From: Alteromonadaceae bacterium
GTDB lineage: Bacteria; Pseudomonadota; Gammaproteobacteria; Enterobacterales; Alteromonadaceae
Assembly: GCA_013373625.1 (NCBI GenBank)
Contig: JABXHM010000003.1
Coordinates: 310,001-374,000, forward strand
Direction of reading: 5' to 3'
DNA length: 64,000 bases
Position 1 is the first letter of the stretch. The number at the start of each line of letters is the position of its first letter. The position numbers and the translations under genes are program-made. The notes beneath the pieces are model-generated. The model searched no databases and was not told where the DNA came from. It was given only the letters and a program-made list of their open reading frames with translations. Positions 18,650 to 27,965 of this stretch are shown here, piece after piece.

Positions 18650-19051
18650 TTAACTACCCGGTTGATCAACGGCAACAACGCATTCAACATCACTCAGCTC
18701 AACCTGCTCACCCGAATTATCGTTTCTGAGTAAACACACCTCACCTTGTTTCAATAAAGTAAAAACAAAAGCAGGATTGTCATGCCGCCCCTCTATGGGT
18801 AAGCCTCTGTTGTCAGTGTGTGAGCGGCGCTCAATAGTGACTGTCGAGGCCTGGGAGAAAACGCTATCCGCTAAGGTCACCGGTGTACCGCCAAACCATT
18901 GGCTGATTTGCGCTTCCACTTGTGCTTTTTGTGGTTCGCTTAAAGATACGAACCGAGCCTCCTGGGCAGACTGTACCGACATTGACGCACAACCGCTTGC
19001 ACACGCAAACGGCACCGCTAACAGTGACATAAACCGTTGGCGTTTTATCAC
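18650..19051 (-). CDS. Small exported protein encoded behind the S41 protease
   Basis: A 133-residue protein of unknown function. It has a basic N-terminus and a hydrophobic stretch ending FACASGCASM, so it is exported; the A-S-G-C could be a weak lipobox, with Ala rather than Leu at -3. The rest is soluble with two further cysteines near the C-terminus (EVCLLRND, DVECVVAVD) that may pair. Its ATG overlaps the stop of the S41 peptidase gene (ATGA), so the two are translationally coupled and may act together, for example as cofactor or inhibitor; this is inference. Confidence 0.75.
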   Translation of the reverse strand: MIKRQRFMSLLAVPFACASGCASMSVQSAQEARFVSLSEPQKAQVEAQISQWFGGTPVTLADSVFSQASTVTIERRSHTDNRGLPIEGRHDNPAFVFTLLKQGEVCLLRNDNSGEQVELSDVECVVAVDQPGS

Positions 19052-20706
19052 TGTTGAGGTTCCCGGATAACAGGAGCGTTAATTTTGTTATGCAGGATCA
19101 GCGCATTTTTAAGTTCATCGGGGCGCTTAATGGATAACGTCGATTCAGCCTGTTTACTTGCCGCGAACGCGTTGGTTGAGGCCACAATTTGCGATGCGGT
19201 AACCGGGCAAGCACCTGTTTCAGCGTATTCAAGTGCCGCCGCCAGCATCCCTTCGCTTGGATCACCGAGCGCTGCACTAAAATCATCCTCAACAACACAG
19301 CCAGGTAATTCAAAATCAAAATTTGGACTGGAAGTCGGCATAAAACCATCAGCGTAATCGCCAAAGCCTTTATTATTTACACCCTGAAACTGAATAGTGA
19401 AATAAGTAGTGCCGCAGTTATCCGTGGGATAAAAACCATAGGGTTTACCACAGGTGGGAGCGCCGATCTGTACAACCTCTATATCTATACCGCGCAGTGA
19501 GTTCATCACCGCTTCGCTGGCCGAACAGGTTGATCCGGTTGTCAGCACATAAATACGCGTTAACGATAAACTCGGCAATATCTCGTTAGTCAGTACCCCG
19601 GCATTGTAGTCGATAACATTACTGTAGAATGGCGTTGGCTGAATTGCACGCCCGGTAACCGGATCGGTGTTTGGGTTTTTATCATTAAATTGCAGGGTTT
19701 CAAAGATAGCATTGTTGGTCTGGCTTGGGCCCGCCACCATATAGGAAAGCTGAGAAGCAAGCGCCAGCAACCCGCCGCCGTTGTACCGCAAGTCAATCAC
19801 TAGCTCAGTGACATTTTCGTTTACAAACTGTTCCACCGTGTCAATTAAACCGCCCTGGGCTGTTCTGATGAAGGTATTGAACTGGAAATAGCCGGTTTTG
19901 CCCGCAGGTGTATCAAACACCCGTACATTCTGCACCGGCACAACCTCAACATCGGCTGAGGTCAGATCCACCGAAAGCTCGGTACCATCTGCCTGCTCAA
20001 ATACAAAACTGGTGACGGTGCCATTGTCCGCCGGGAACAGCCCATCGTTGAGGACGTCTACGTCTGCCTGAGAGCCGCCATTCACAAAGTTGACACCATT
20101 TACCTCTAATACCCTGGCACCTCGTGGGATAGCCGCCTCTCTGGCCGGTGAATCTGGCTCAGTAAAACGCACAATAAGTTCACGCGGTGGCGCAGAGCGC
20201 ACAAACTCCCACTCAATTCCGTACCCCGACGTTACGCCGGTTTGAGTCAGTTCGTTGTACTCATCGGTAGCTTGCGAAAAGTGAAAATTATCTTTGGGCG
20301 TACCACTGGGCGTTAACTCATCGGTTTTAAGTTGGTCAAAATACCCAAGCACCGAAAAGTTGGCAGGGTCGTTATCGTCTACTTCGTCATACCAAAGGTA
20401 GGTATCATTCGTCCAGGAACGCAGCCACAGTTTTTCGTCCATTGCAGTGCCCTCCTCATCGGGGTAGGGCTCACCTGAAAACGGATCAGTGCCGGTTCGT
20501 GGTACTTCACACTTAGCGATAAACTCGCTCTGAGGTTCATAGACTCCAGCCACCCAGGTAGGCGTGACGGGTCCGCTCGGAGGAGGGGGAGGAGGCGTTG
20601 AGGGTACATATGTTTGTGAACTACCACCGCCACTGCCACCACAAGCTGTTAAAAAAGAAACGGCTAACGCGATGCTTAACCTGGAAGACCATTTAGACAC
20701 TTGCAT
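19048..20706 (-). CDS. S41 family (tail-specific) protease lipoprotein
   Basis: A 552-residue predicted lipoprotein: signal peptide with lipobox LTAC (Cys22), then a Gly/Ser and Pro-rich linker. A PDZ-like segment follows (FTEPDSPAREAAIPRGARVLEVNGV), then the S41 catalytic domain with VIDLRYNGGGLLALASQLSY and the nucleophile block TTGSTCSASEAVMNSLRG. The family cleaves periplasmic proteins from the C-terminus. The domain between linker and PDZ holds paired acidic residues and a Trp-rich stretch typical of Alteromonadales homologues. Upstream, 290 bp separate it from cydB. Downstream it is coupled to a small exported protein. Confidence 0.9.
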   Translation of the reverse strand: MQVSKWSSRLSIALAVSFLTACGGSGGGSSQTYVPSTPPPPPPSGPVTPTWVAGVYEPQSEFIAKCEVPRTGTDPFSGEPYPDEEGTAMDEKLWLRSWTNDTYLWYDEVDDNDPANFSVLGYFDQLKTDELTPSGTPKDNFHFSQATDEYNELTQTGVTSGYGIEWEFVRSAPPRELIVRFTEPDSPAREAAIPRGARVLEVNGVNFVNGGSQADVDVLNDGLFPADNGTVTSFVFEQADGTELSVDLTSADVEVVPVQNVRVFDTPAGKTGYFQFNTFIRTAQGGLIDTVEQFVNENVTELVIDLRYNGGGLLALASQLSYMVAGPSQTNNAIFETLQFNDKNPNTDPVTGRAIQPTPFYSNVIDYNAGVLTNEILPSLSLTRIYVLTTGSTCSASEAVMNSLRGIDIEVVQIGAPTCGKPYGFYPTDNCGTTYFTIQFQGVNNKGFGDYADGFMPTSSPNFDFELPGCVVEDDFSAALGDPSEGMLAAALEYAETGACPVTASQIVASTNAFAASKQAESTLSIKRPDELKNALILHNKINAPVIREPQQ

Positions 20707-20997
20707 TTTGAAAGTCCTTTATCAAATAAATCTACAAACTCAGCACATTCTTCTGCACTATTATTCCTAACAAATACTGCCATACCTTGTTCAGTTACAC
20801 CACAAAAAGCCGTGAGCAACCAGCTCAAAATGATGTAAACAAGCGGGTACAGCGCTACTGTGGTTATAAACGGATAATGATTCAATGCGCTAACGCCAGA
20901 GTAGAGGCGCTAGCTACGCATGTTTGAAGGTTACAGTGACGTAAAGACAAAACAGCAATGAAATCACTCTGTTCAGATCTGATAGTGGCTCTGAAAC

Positions 20998-22008
20998 TCA
21001 GTAATACGAGAGTTTCTCTGACTTGCCTGCAAAAATACGATACACCAATACCGTATAAGCCAGAATACAGGGTACCACTACAACAGCGCCCACCAATAAA
21101 AATCGCAGGGAATTCGCATCGCTGACAGCATCCATAATGGTCAGTTTGCCGGGCACCACATAGGGGTAATAACTCACACCAAATGCGCCAAAACATAAAA
21201 CAAACACCAGCAGGGCAATAGCAAAGGGCAGCCATTCGCCTTTGCCTTCAGCTTCAGGCAGTTTTTTGAGTACCAGGCCACATAATATCAGTAAACCAAA
21301 ACAGGCAACGGGAATCGTCATTAACACCAGGCCAAGCGGACTATCGAGCCACAGCGCGCGAACTTCACTGTGGAGTAACAAATTCAGCGCGCTAACTGCT
21401 CCGATGCCGCCAGCAAGCACATACAGACAACGTTTGGCCCAGGTGAATGCCTTAGCCTGCAGCTCACCCTCGGTTTTTAAAATAAGCCAGCACGCACCAA
21501 TAAACGCATAGGCTGCGGTGACACCAAACGCTGCAAGTAAGGCGAAGCCCTGAGCACAAATATCGGTGCGTAGCCCGGTAACCCAAATACCCAGCATGTA
21601 ACCCTGTGATAATGTGGTCAGCAGTGAGCCGTATTTAAAACAGGTATCCCACTTAGGCTTGCTGGTTTGTGCCACCTTAGCGCGAAAATCGAAAGATACG
21701 CCTCGCAAGATAAGCCCTAATAACATGAAAGTTGCGGGTAAATACAAGGTTTGCAATATCTCACTATGCGCCTCAGGAAATGCAATCAGCAGGATACCTA
21801 CCGCCAACACTAACCAGGTTTCATTGGCATCCCAGTAGGGGCCAATTGATGCAATCATGTCATCTTTAAATTGTTCGTTGTGGGGAGGGAATAACACCCC
21901 GACCCCTAAATCGTAGCCGTCAAGGACAGCATATAACAGTACGGCAAGGCCTAATAACCCGATATAAATATTGCCCAGAGTGACGGCAGATAATGATTCA
22001 AATGGCAT
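20998..22008 (-). CDS. cydB: Cytochrome bd-type (CIO) quinol oxidase subunit II
   Basis: Subunit II of the inner-membrane terminal oxidase that oxidises quinol and reduces oxygen to water without pumping protons. 336 residues with about eight helices; hallmarks LDGYDLGVGVLFPP and GPYWDANETWLVLAVGILL. ATG 22008 has AGGAG 7 nt upstream; the longer frame to 22089 would overlap cydA and is rejected. It lies 13 bp after cydA. No cydX-type small subunit gene is visible in the 110 bp downstream. Confidence 0.95.
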   Translation of the reverse strand: MPFESLSAVTLGNIYIGLLGLAVLLYAVLDGYDLGVGVLFPPHNEQFKDDMIASIGPYWDANETWLVLAVGILLIAFPEAHSEILQTLYLPATFMLLGLILRGVSFDFRAKVAQTSKPKWDTCFKYGSLLTTLSQGYMLGIWVTGLRTDICAQGFALLAAFGVTAAYAFIGACWLILKTEGELQAKAFTWAKRCLYVLAGGIGAVSALNLLLHSEVRALWLDSPLGLVLMTIPVACFGLLILCGLVLKKLPEAEGKGEWLPFAIALLVFVLCFGAFGVSYYPYVVPGKLTIMDAVSDANSLRFLLVGAVVVVPCILAYTVLVYRIFAGKSEKLSYY

Positions 22009-22021
22009 AAAGATCTCCTGG

Positions 22022-23383
22022 TTACTTGGTTGCAACGTCCATCTTGTTGCGGCTAGGGGTCTCCGGATCATCCCGGGCGATTTCTTCAATCCCCACTGAT
22101 TTACGGCACATCAATCTGAGCGTATGCACATAGGCCACCAGCAGCACGGCATAAATCACCAAATACAAGCTAAAAGACAACGCAATATTAGCTGGCGGTA
22201 AGCTCGTTACAGCATCTTTAGTTGCCAGCACACCGCTCACCAGGTAGGGCTGACGTCCTACTTCGGTAACGTACCAACCCGCGAGCGTTGCCACCCAGCC
22301 ACTAAAACTCATGCCAATGAAAACTTTGCTTAACCAGTCAGGCAAAGCACCTTGCCGGTACAGATAAAATGCCCCCAGCCAGGCAGAGAAAAGCATTAAC
22401 ATTCCCATTCCTACCATTACCCGAAATGAGTAAAAGACTGGCGCTACCGGCGGATGCTCACCCGCAAACTCATTCAATCCTTTAATTTCACCTGCCGTGT
22501 CATGGGTCAGAATAAAACTGGCCAGATTAGGAATACCAATTTCAAAATGATTGTCTCTGCTCGCTTCGTCGGGTATCGCAAACAACAGCAGCGGCGCACC
22601 TTTTTCGGTTTCCCAAACGCCTTCCATCGCAGCCACTTTTTGTGGCTGATGCTCAAGCGTATTTAACCCGTGTAAGTCACCAGCAAAAATCTGCAAAGGA
22701 ATTAATACCGCAGCCGTGTAGGTAGCGGTCTTCAATGCCAGTTTAGGGGCTATCTTGTCGTCACCGATAGATAAACGGTAAGCTGATAAACCGGCGATCA
22801 GAAAACTGGCGGTTAACCCAGATGCCAGCATCATGTGGGTAAAACGATAGGGAAATGACGGATTAAAGATAATTGCTGACCAGTCTTTGGCATAGATAAT
22901 ACCGTCGACCACTTCATGGCCCTGTGGCGTTTGCATCCAACTGTTGAGCGATAAAATCCAGAACGCCGATAACGTTGTTCCCACAGCCACCACCAGCGTA
23001 GCCAGTGTATGCAACCAGTTTGGTACACGCCGCATGCCGAACAACATAATGCCTAAAAAAGTGGCTTCTAAAAAGAATGCAGTGAGAACTTCATAACCTA
23101 ATAGCGGGCCAGCCACATTGCCGGCTTTTTCCATAAAACCCGGCCAGTTTGTGCCAAACTGAAATGACATAGTGACACCCGACACCACACCTAACGCAAA
23201 GGTCAACGCAAAAACCCGTACCCAGAATCTGTATATACGCATCCAAACCGGATGCCCCGACAGATTAGAACGAAATTTGAAATAGAATAAGAACCACCCC
23301 AGTGCCATCGTGATGGTAGGGAATAATATATGAAAACTAATATTCAGTGCGAACTGAAGTCTGGATAATAAAAATACATCCAC
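22022..23383 (-). CDS. cydA: Cytochrome bd-type (CIO) quinol oxidase subunit I
   Basis: Haem-bearing subunit I. 453 residues, well below E. coli CydA (522), because the Q-loop is short; this size fits the cyanide-insensitive CioA type. N-terminus LLSRLQFALNISFHILFPT carries the axial His, GDLHGLNTLEHQPQKVAAMEG is the quinol-site block, and VFYSFRVMVGMGML contains the haem b558 Met. It sits 13 bp behind a GbsR-family regulator gene and 13 bp before cydB, so the three form one operon whose control region is at 23950-24015. Confidence 0.96.
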   Translation of the reverse strand: MDVFLLSRLQFALNISFHILFPTITMALGWFLFYFKFRSNLSGHPVWMRIYRFWVRVFALTFALGVVSGVTMSFQFGTNWPGFMEKAGNVAGPLLGYEVLTAFFLEATFLGIMLFGMRRVPNWLHTLATLVVAVGTTLSAFWILSLNSWMQTPQGHEVVDGIIYAKDWSAIIFNPSFPYRFTHMMLASGLTASFLIAGLSAYRLSIGDDKIAPKLALKTATYTAAVLIPLQIFAGDLHGLNTLEHQPQKVAAMEGVWETEKGAPLLLFAIPDEASRDNHFEIGIPNLASFILTHDTAGEIKGLNEFAGEHPPVAPVFYSFRVMVGMGMLMLFSAWLGAFYLYRQGALPDWLSKVFIGMSFSGWVATLAGWYVTEVGRQPYLVSGVLATKDAVTSLPPANIALSFSLYLVIYAVLLVAYVHTLRLMCRKSVGIEEIARDDPETPSRNKMDVATK

Positions 23384-23396
23384 GATAAGCTCCTGA

Positions 23397-23948
23397 TTAC
23401 TTGGATTTAGCAGGAAGAAGTTTGTCTTTGAACTCTAAAATGCGCCCCACACCGGCGCCGAGTTTCATAAGCGTGTCGAGCTTTTCAGGCCCAAGGTTTT
23501 GCAATTCCTGAGACCAGGCTGTTACTGACTCCAGTAAGTCATGAATTTCATTCAAACGCGCCTGCACATTCACGTCTTGCTCACTGTTCGGCGTGTCCAT
23601 CATAAGATCCCGCAGTAAAGACATAGTCGGATCAATCTCGCGCTTACGGCGCTCTTCAAATACCCGGTTAGCCAGCACCCAAATAGACCCTGCTGGCACA
23701 AAAAACTCTTTTCGCTCGCCTGGAATGTGATGTTGCTTAACCAGCTGCCAGGCTTGTAATTCCTTTAATCCCATGCTGGTATTGCCTCTTGAAATACTCA
23801 GCGCATCGGCAATCTCTTGTGCCGACAACGGCTCCTCATGCAAAACGACTAATGCAAGCATTTGGCCAACCGTGCGATTAAACCCCCAACGACTGCCCAT
23901 TTCTCCAAAATGAATAACAGCAGACATAACGAGCGGTGACATTTTCAT
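23397..23948 (-). CDS. GbsR/MarR-family transcriptional regulator heading the cyd operon
   Basis: A 183-residue winged-helix regulator of the GbsR type: FGEMGSRWGFNRTVGQMLALVVL, then the helix-turn-helix LSAQEIADALSISRGNTSMGLKEL and a wing with PGERKEFFVP, followed by a helical C-terminal part (about residues 90-175) for dimerisation. It is the first gene of an operon with cydA and cydB. A 13-bp perfect inverted repeat centred 27 bp before its ATG is a natural autoregulatory operator. Inference: it represses its own operon in response to a ligand or redox signal not visible here. Confidence 0.88.
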   Translation of the reverse strand: MKMSPLVMSAVIHFGEMGSRWGFNRTVGQMLALVVLHEEPLSAQEIADALSISRGNTSMGLKELQAWQLVKQHHIPGERKEFFVPAGSIWVLANRVFEERRKREIDPTMSLLRDLMMDTPNSEQDVNVQARLNEIHDLLESVTAWSQELQNLGPEKLDTLMKLGAGVGRILEFKDKLLPAKSK

Positions 23949-23958
23949 TGCGTCATTT

Positions 23959-23990
23959 TCTAAACTTTCAGTAATTTCTGAAAGTTTAGA
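23959..23990. promoter_or_regulatory. 13-bp perfect palindromic operator upstream of the cyd operon
   Basis: Arms TCTAAACTTTCAG (23959-23971) and CTGAAAGTTTAGA (23978-23990) with a 6-nt spacer, ending 10 bp from the regulator's start codon. Symmetry, length and position fit the binding site of a dimeric winged-helix protein; the GbsR-like product encoded just downstream is the obvious candidate. Confidence 0.7.
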
Positions 23991-23997
23991 CGTTTAA

Positions 23998-24011
23998 TTG
24001 ACAGAGATCAA
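23998..24011. promoter_or_regulatory. FNR/CRP-type site upstream of the cyd operon
   Basis: TTGACAGAGATCAA matches the FNR consensus TTGAT-N4-ATCAA with one mismatch. It is centred about 56 bp before the start codon of the regulator gene, on the far side of the palindromic operator. Oxygen-linked control of bd oxidases by FNR-family proteins is well established. Confidence 0.6.
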
Positions 24012-24208
24012 TAAATATTCGCACAACTTGTGGCATTTCATTAAGGTTATAAACCGTCTAAGGTTTACTCTGGTACTTTTTCCGAGTGTAAAAAGAAGCG
24101 GTAGCAGATAGGATGCAAACACCAGACGACACATTGATACAAACCAGCCCGAACTAACCTCGCTCAAGCAGATGATGTGAACAGAACGTTTAAGCGTAAA
24201 TTAGAGAG

Positions 24209-24670
24209 TCAAACCGGTACTGCGGTACTTTTTCTTGGCGACTTGAGTACAAAGGAAGAGTGAACACCACTCACCCCTTCGACCCGCGTTAGCTTGTTGA
24301 GTAAGAACTGCTGAAAATCATCCATGTCTTTAACAATAACCTTTAGCAAATAATCCGCTGACTGACCGGTGATCAGGTGGCTTTCCAGCACTTCGGGAAA
24401 CGTCGCAATAGCGTTGTCGAAGTTTTCAAAACGCTCCGGGGTGTGTTTGTCCATCACAATCTGAATAAACGACACTAAGGTCAGCCCCATTTTTCGTGCA
24501 TTGACCAGTGCCACGTAGCCATCGATAACGCCGCTGTCTTCCAGTTGCTTAACGCGCCTCAGGCACGGAGAGGGAGACAGATTAACCGCTTCGGCCAGTT
24601 CCTGATTGGAGATACGGCCATCCTTTTGCAAGGTCTCCAGAATTTTCTTGTCTATCTTATCCAATTCCAC
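24209..24670 (-). CDS. lrp: Lrp/AsnC family transcriptional regulator
   Basis: A 153-residue feast/famine regulator: an N-terminal helix-turn-helix (LDKIDKKILETLQKDGRISNQELAEAVNLSPSPCLRRVKQLEDSGVI) and a C-terminal RAM ligand domain (LITGQSADYLLKVIVKDMDDFQQF). Such proteins bind amino acids, often leucine, and control amino-acid metabolism. It is divergent from leuA across 156 bp, which suggests local control of leucine synthesis. Whether it is the global Lrp or a paralogue cannot be told; the global protein is usually about 164 residues with a longer N-terminus. Confidence 0.93.
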   Translation of the reverse strand: MELDKIDKKILETLQKDGRISNQELAEAVNLSPSPCLRRVKQLEDSGVIDGYVALVNARKMGLTLVSFIQIVMDKHTPERFENFDNAIATFPEVLESHLITGQSADYLLKVIVKDMDDFQQFLLNKLTRVEGVSGVHSSFVLKSPRKSTAVPV

Positions 24671-24826
24671 TTAACGCCCCATACATAGCAGAATAAATCA
24701 ATATTTATAGAATATAAGCCATATTATTGCCATCAAAAAGAATGCTGAGCAAGAGTTAGCAATCCTCTGCTAATCGAATAAGCGTACACTAGTTGCAACG
24801 TTAATCCGCTGTGGAGCCTTATTGTT

Positions 24827-26482
24827 ATGCTGCCTCATCCAGAAACCAAATATCAAAAATTCGTTGGGGTGTCGCTACCTGATCGCCAATGGCCAAATAA
24901 CGCCATAACCCAGGCCCCTATCTGGATGAGCACCGATCTCCGCGATGGCAATCAGGCGCTAATAGATCCCATGTCTATTGAAACTAAGTTGCGCTTTTTT
25001 AAAAAACTGGTTGCCATTGGCTTTAAGCAAATTGAGGTGGGATTTCCCTCGGCTTCAGAGATTGATTTTCAGTTTGTCAGGCAGTTAATTGAAGGCGGCC
25101 ATGTGCCTGAGGATGTCACCATTGAAGTACTGACGCAGGCCCGTTTTGATTTAATCGAACGCACGGTGGAGAGTTTACGGGGCGCAAAAAACGCCATTTT
25201 ACATATGTACAATCCACTGGCGCCGGATTTTCGCGAGATTGTGTACAACACCGACAAAGCCGGCGTGAAGGACATTGCACTGAATGGCACTCGCTGGGTA
25301 AAAGCATTAACGGCCAAAGCTTCTGAAGTTAACTGGACCTACCAATATTCGCCGGAAGTGTTCTCCAGTACCGAAATCGATTTTGTAAAGGAAGTGGTCG
25401 ATGACGTTGTTGCTATCTGGCAGCCTGACCCTGATAACAAAATAATCATTAACCTGCCCGCCACGGTGGAAATGAACACGCCAAACACCTATGCCGATCA
25501 GATTGAATGGATGCACCGTAATCTGAACAACAGAGACAGCATAGTGCTTAGCGTACATCCACACAACGACCGAGGCACAGCAGTGGCGGCGGCTGAACTG
25601 GCATTAATGGCCGGTGCTGATCGCATCGAAGGTTGTCTATTTGGTAACGGGGAGCGCACCGGTAATGTAGATTTGGTGACACTGGCCATGAACATGTATT
25701 CCCAGGGGGTTTCTCCGCAACTGGATTTCTCGGATATTGATCAGGTGCGCAGGTTGGTAGAAGAGTGCAATCAATTGCCTGTGCATCCTCGCCACCCCTA
25801 TGCGGGTGAGCTGGTATACACCGCATTTTCCGGCTCTCATCAGGATGCCATTAAAAAAGGCATGGCTGTACAAAGCAAAGACCATCGCTGGCGCGTACCG
25901 TATCTGCCCATCGATCCAGCTGATGTAGGACGAGGCTTTGAAGCCGTAGTGCGGGTAAACAGCCAATCGGGTAAAGGCGGTGTTGCGTTCTTGTTGGAGC
26001 AGGAAGCAAACTTGCAGTTGCCCAGAAAGCTACAAATCGAATTTAGCCGCACGATACAACGCGAAAACGACCGTTCGGGCAAAGAAATGTCGGCCAAACA
26101 GATTATAAAACACTTTGAGCAAGCGTATTTTGACGCCACCTCACCCTTTACCTATACCGACAGTACCATTCGTTCGGTGGGCGGTAACCAGCAAGCCGTT
26201 ACTATTTGCTTTGCGTTAAACCAGCAAGTTTATGCTATTGAAGGTACCGGCAACGGGCCGTTAGAAGCGGCCGCCAACGCACTGAGTATTTTTCTGAACA
26301 AACAAGTGGACGTGGTAGATTACCATGAGCATGCCATTGGCGAAGGAGCCGGAGTAAAAGCGGTTTGCTATATCGAAGTAAAACTGCAAGGGGCTGGTTC
26401 CACATTTGGTTGTGCCAGTGACAGCAATATCATTACGGCGGCTATAAAAGCGCTGCTTTCTGGTGTAAATCGACTGATGTAA
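24827..26482 (+). CDS. leuA: 2-Isopropylmalate synthase
   Basis: First enzyme of leucine synthesis: condenses acetyl-CoA with 2-oxoisovalerate. 551 residues, the form that begins with a PETKYQKF extension as in actinobacterial and some proteobacterial LeuA. Metal and active-site blocks: [70 protein letters not shown]. The regulatory C-terminal domain is present ([22 protein letters not shown]). GGAG precedes ATG at 10 nt. No leuBCD follows; the gene is single with a terminator, beside a divergent lrp. Confidence 0.95.
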   Translation: MLPHPETKYQKFVGVSLPDRQWPNNAITQAPIWMSTDLRDGNQALIDPMSIETKLRFFKKLVAIGFKQIEVGFPSASEIDFQFVRQLIEGGHVPEDVTIEVLTQARFDLIERTVESLRGAKNAILHMYNPLAPDFREIVYNTDKAGVKDIALNGTRWVKALTAKASEVNWTYQYSPEVFSSTEIDFVKEVVDDVVAIWQPDPDNKIIINLPATVEMNTPNTYADQIEWMHRNLNNRDSIVLSVHPHNDRGTAVAAAELALMAGADRIEGCLFGNGERTGNVDLVTLAMNMYSQGVSPQLDFSDIDQVRRLVEECNQLPVHPRHPYAGELVYTAFSGSHQDAIKKGMAVQSKDHRWRVPYLPIDPADVGRGFEAVVRVNSQSGKGGVAFLLEQEANLQLPRKLQIEFSRTIQRENDRSGKEMSAKQIIKHFEQAYFDATSPFTYTDSTIRSVGGNQQAVTICFALNQQVYAIEGTGNGPLEAAANALSIFLNKQVDVVDYHEHAIGEGAGVKAVCYIEVKLQGAGSTFGCASDSNIITAAIKALLSGVNRLM

Positions 26483-26489
26483 AACCTTA

Positions 26490-26528
26490 GCCCCCAACTC
26501 AATGAATCACGGGGGCATTTAAATTTTG
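26490..26528 (+). terminator. Terminator of leuA
   Basis: GCCCCC (26490-26495), 15-nt loop, GGGGGC (26511-26516), then an A/T-rich tail ending TTTT. It lies between convergent leuA and the MATE gene. Confidence 0.75.
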
Positions 26529-26549
26529 AGCAGAGCTGGCCTGTACTTA

Positions 26550-27965
26550 TCATATTTCCAGTTGAGAGCCCTGTTTAACGGCTGTATTGTTGGGATACAG
26601 CAAACCAAAATGGTATTTCCCCCCAATAGCGCGCTGGTACAATACCGCGCAGGTCAATAGCAGCGCCATAAACTCAGCAACAGGGCCAGCGTACCAGATG
26701 CCCCACTCTCCCCAACCGAGCGGTAACAAAAATATTAACGGCAGTCCAAATAAGTAAGTTTTAGCAATGCTTAGGATACCTGCTCGCTTAGCATCACCGA
26801 TACTCTGAAAATAAAAGCTCACCATCATTAACGGCCCAAGTAAAAAAAGCGTCAGACTGACTATAGGCAATAATTGCGCGACCTCGTCGACCACACGCTG
26901 GTCGTTCACAAACATTGAGCCAATACCCGCTCTTAACCACCATAAAACAGCTTCCGTGACCACCCCGTACGTGAGAGCAACCCTCAAAGCGATACAGATA
27001 CATCGGTTTGAACGGCTAAACTCACCCGCCCCAACATTATTGCCAATAATACTTTGCATCGCTAAACCAAGGCCGAGTAACGGCAAAAAGGCGAACGTCA
27101 TAATTCTGGTAATAACACCGTATGCACTCACGGTTACCTCGTAACGGTCAGGTAACCACTGTTGCAAACTATATAAGATGGCCGTTGCGGTCAGTGCTAC
27201 GCCAATATAGGTTAAACTAGCGGGTGCGCCCAGCTTAAGAAAAGAGCGCCAGCGACTGCGATTTGTGCTCAACGCAAAAAATGGAATGGCCATTTTGTTT
27301 CGCTGACTGCGCCTGAATAGCCAAATCGCAAATAACGCAAACAGTTGCGCTGCGACCGTACCATATGCCGAACCTGCTACTCCTAATTGCAACATTGCAA
27401 TAAAGATATAGTTCATGATGCCGTTTGTGACAGTTGTGATCAGTGACACACTAGCCATAAAACCAACGTGTCCTTCACTGCGCAAACTGTCTCCTCCGAC
27501 ACCCAGCCATAAAAAAAACGGCGATCCCAGCATAATGACGCTCATGTATGCAAAGCTCATGGCCGCAAGTGCCTCATTGCCATTATTGCTCATTAATGCC
27601 AGTGACTGGCCAGTAACCATAAACAAAGCCATTAAAGTAAAGCTCACCAGTAATGTCAGCGAAACAGCCTGTGCATAGGCGTTGCGCGCTGCATCGAAAT
27701 CTCCGGCACCACTTAGGCGGGCCATGACACTGGCAAAACCGCTGGCAATCCATGTCGATAAGGCAATAAGTAACATAAATAACGGAAACATAGCGGTGAC
27801 CGCAGCCAACGCGTCTGCCCCAACAAATACGCCAATAAAGTAGGCATCAACCAGATTCAGTGAGCCACTCACTAGCATCATCAAAATGATAGGCGCGGCC
27901 GTTTTTATAAATACCTGACCAAGTGGAGAGTTAACATAGGGATTATCTGTTTTGATCTGACTCAC
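26550..27965 (-). CDS. MATE family efflux transporter
   Basis: A 471-residue, 12-helix multidrug and toxin extrusion protein using an ion gradient across the inner membrane. Typical features: N-terminal PLGQVFIKTAAPIILMMLVSGSLNLVDAYFIG, paired six-helix halves, and MARLSGAGDFDAARNAYAQA in the first half mirrored by IGNNVGAGEFSRSNRC in the second. It starts with GTG, whose first G is the last base of the TAG stop of the DUF2239 gene, so translation is coupled. Substrate unknown. Its promoter region lies upstream of the DUF2239 gene and carries two operator copies. Confidence 0.93.
   Translation of the reverse strand: MSQIKTDNPYVNSPLGQVFIKTAAPIILMMLVSGSLNLVDAYFIGVFVGADALAAVTAMFPLFMLLIALSTWIASGFASVMARLSGAGDFDAARNAYAQAVSLTLLVSFTLMALFMVTGQSLALMSNNGNEALAAMSFAYMSVIMLGSPFFLWLGVGGDSLRSEGHVGFMASVSLITTVTNGIMNYIFIAMLQLGVAGSAYGTVAAQLFALFAIWLFRRSQRNKMAIPFFALSTNRSRWRSFLKLGAPASLTYIGVALTATAILYSLQQWLPDRYEVTVSAYGVITRIMTFAFLPLLGLGLAMQSIIGNNVGAGEFSRSNRCICIALRVALTYGVVTEAVLWWLRAGIGSMFVNDQRVVDEVAQLLPIVSLTLFLLGPLMMVSFYFQSIGDAKRAGILSIAKTYLFGLPLIFLLPLGWGEWGIWYAGPVAEFMALLLTCAVLYQRAIGGKYHFGLLYPNNTAVKQGSQLEI

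Noticed and set aside
20676-20885. 69-codon frame with a hydrophobic segment between cydB and the S41 gene, considered as a cydX-like small subunit
   Set aside because: Starts with TTG without a ribosome site, overlaps the S41 gene start, and lacks the CydX pattern (short, Trp-Tyr rich N-terminus).
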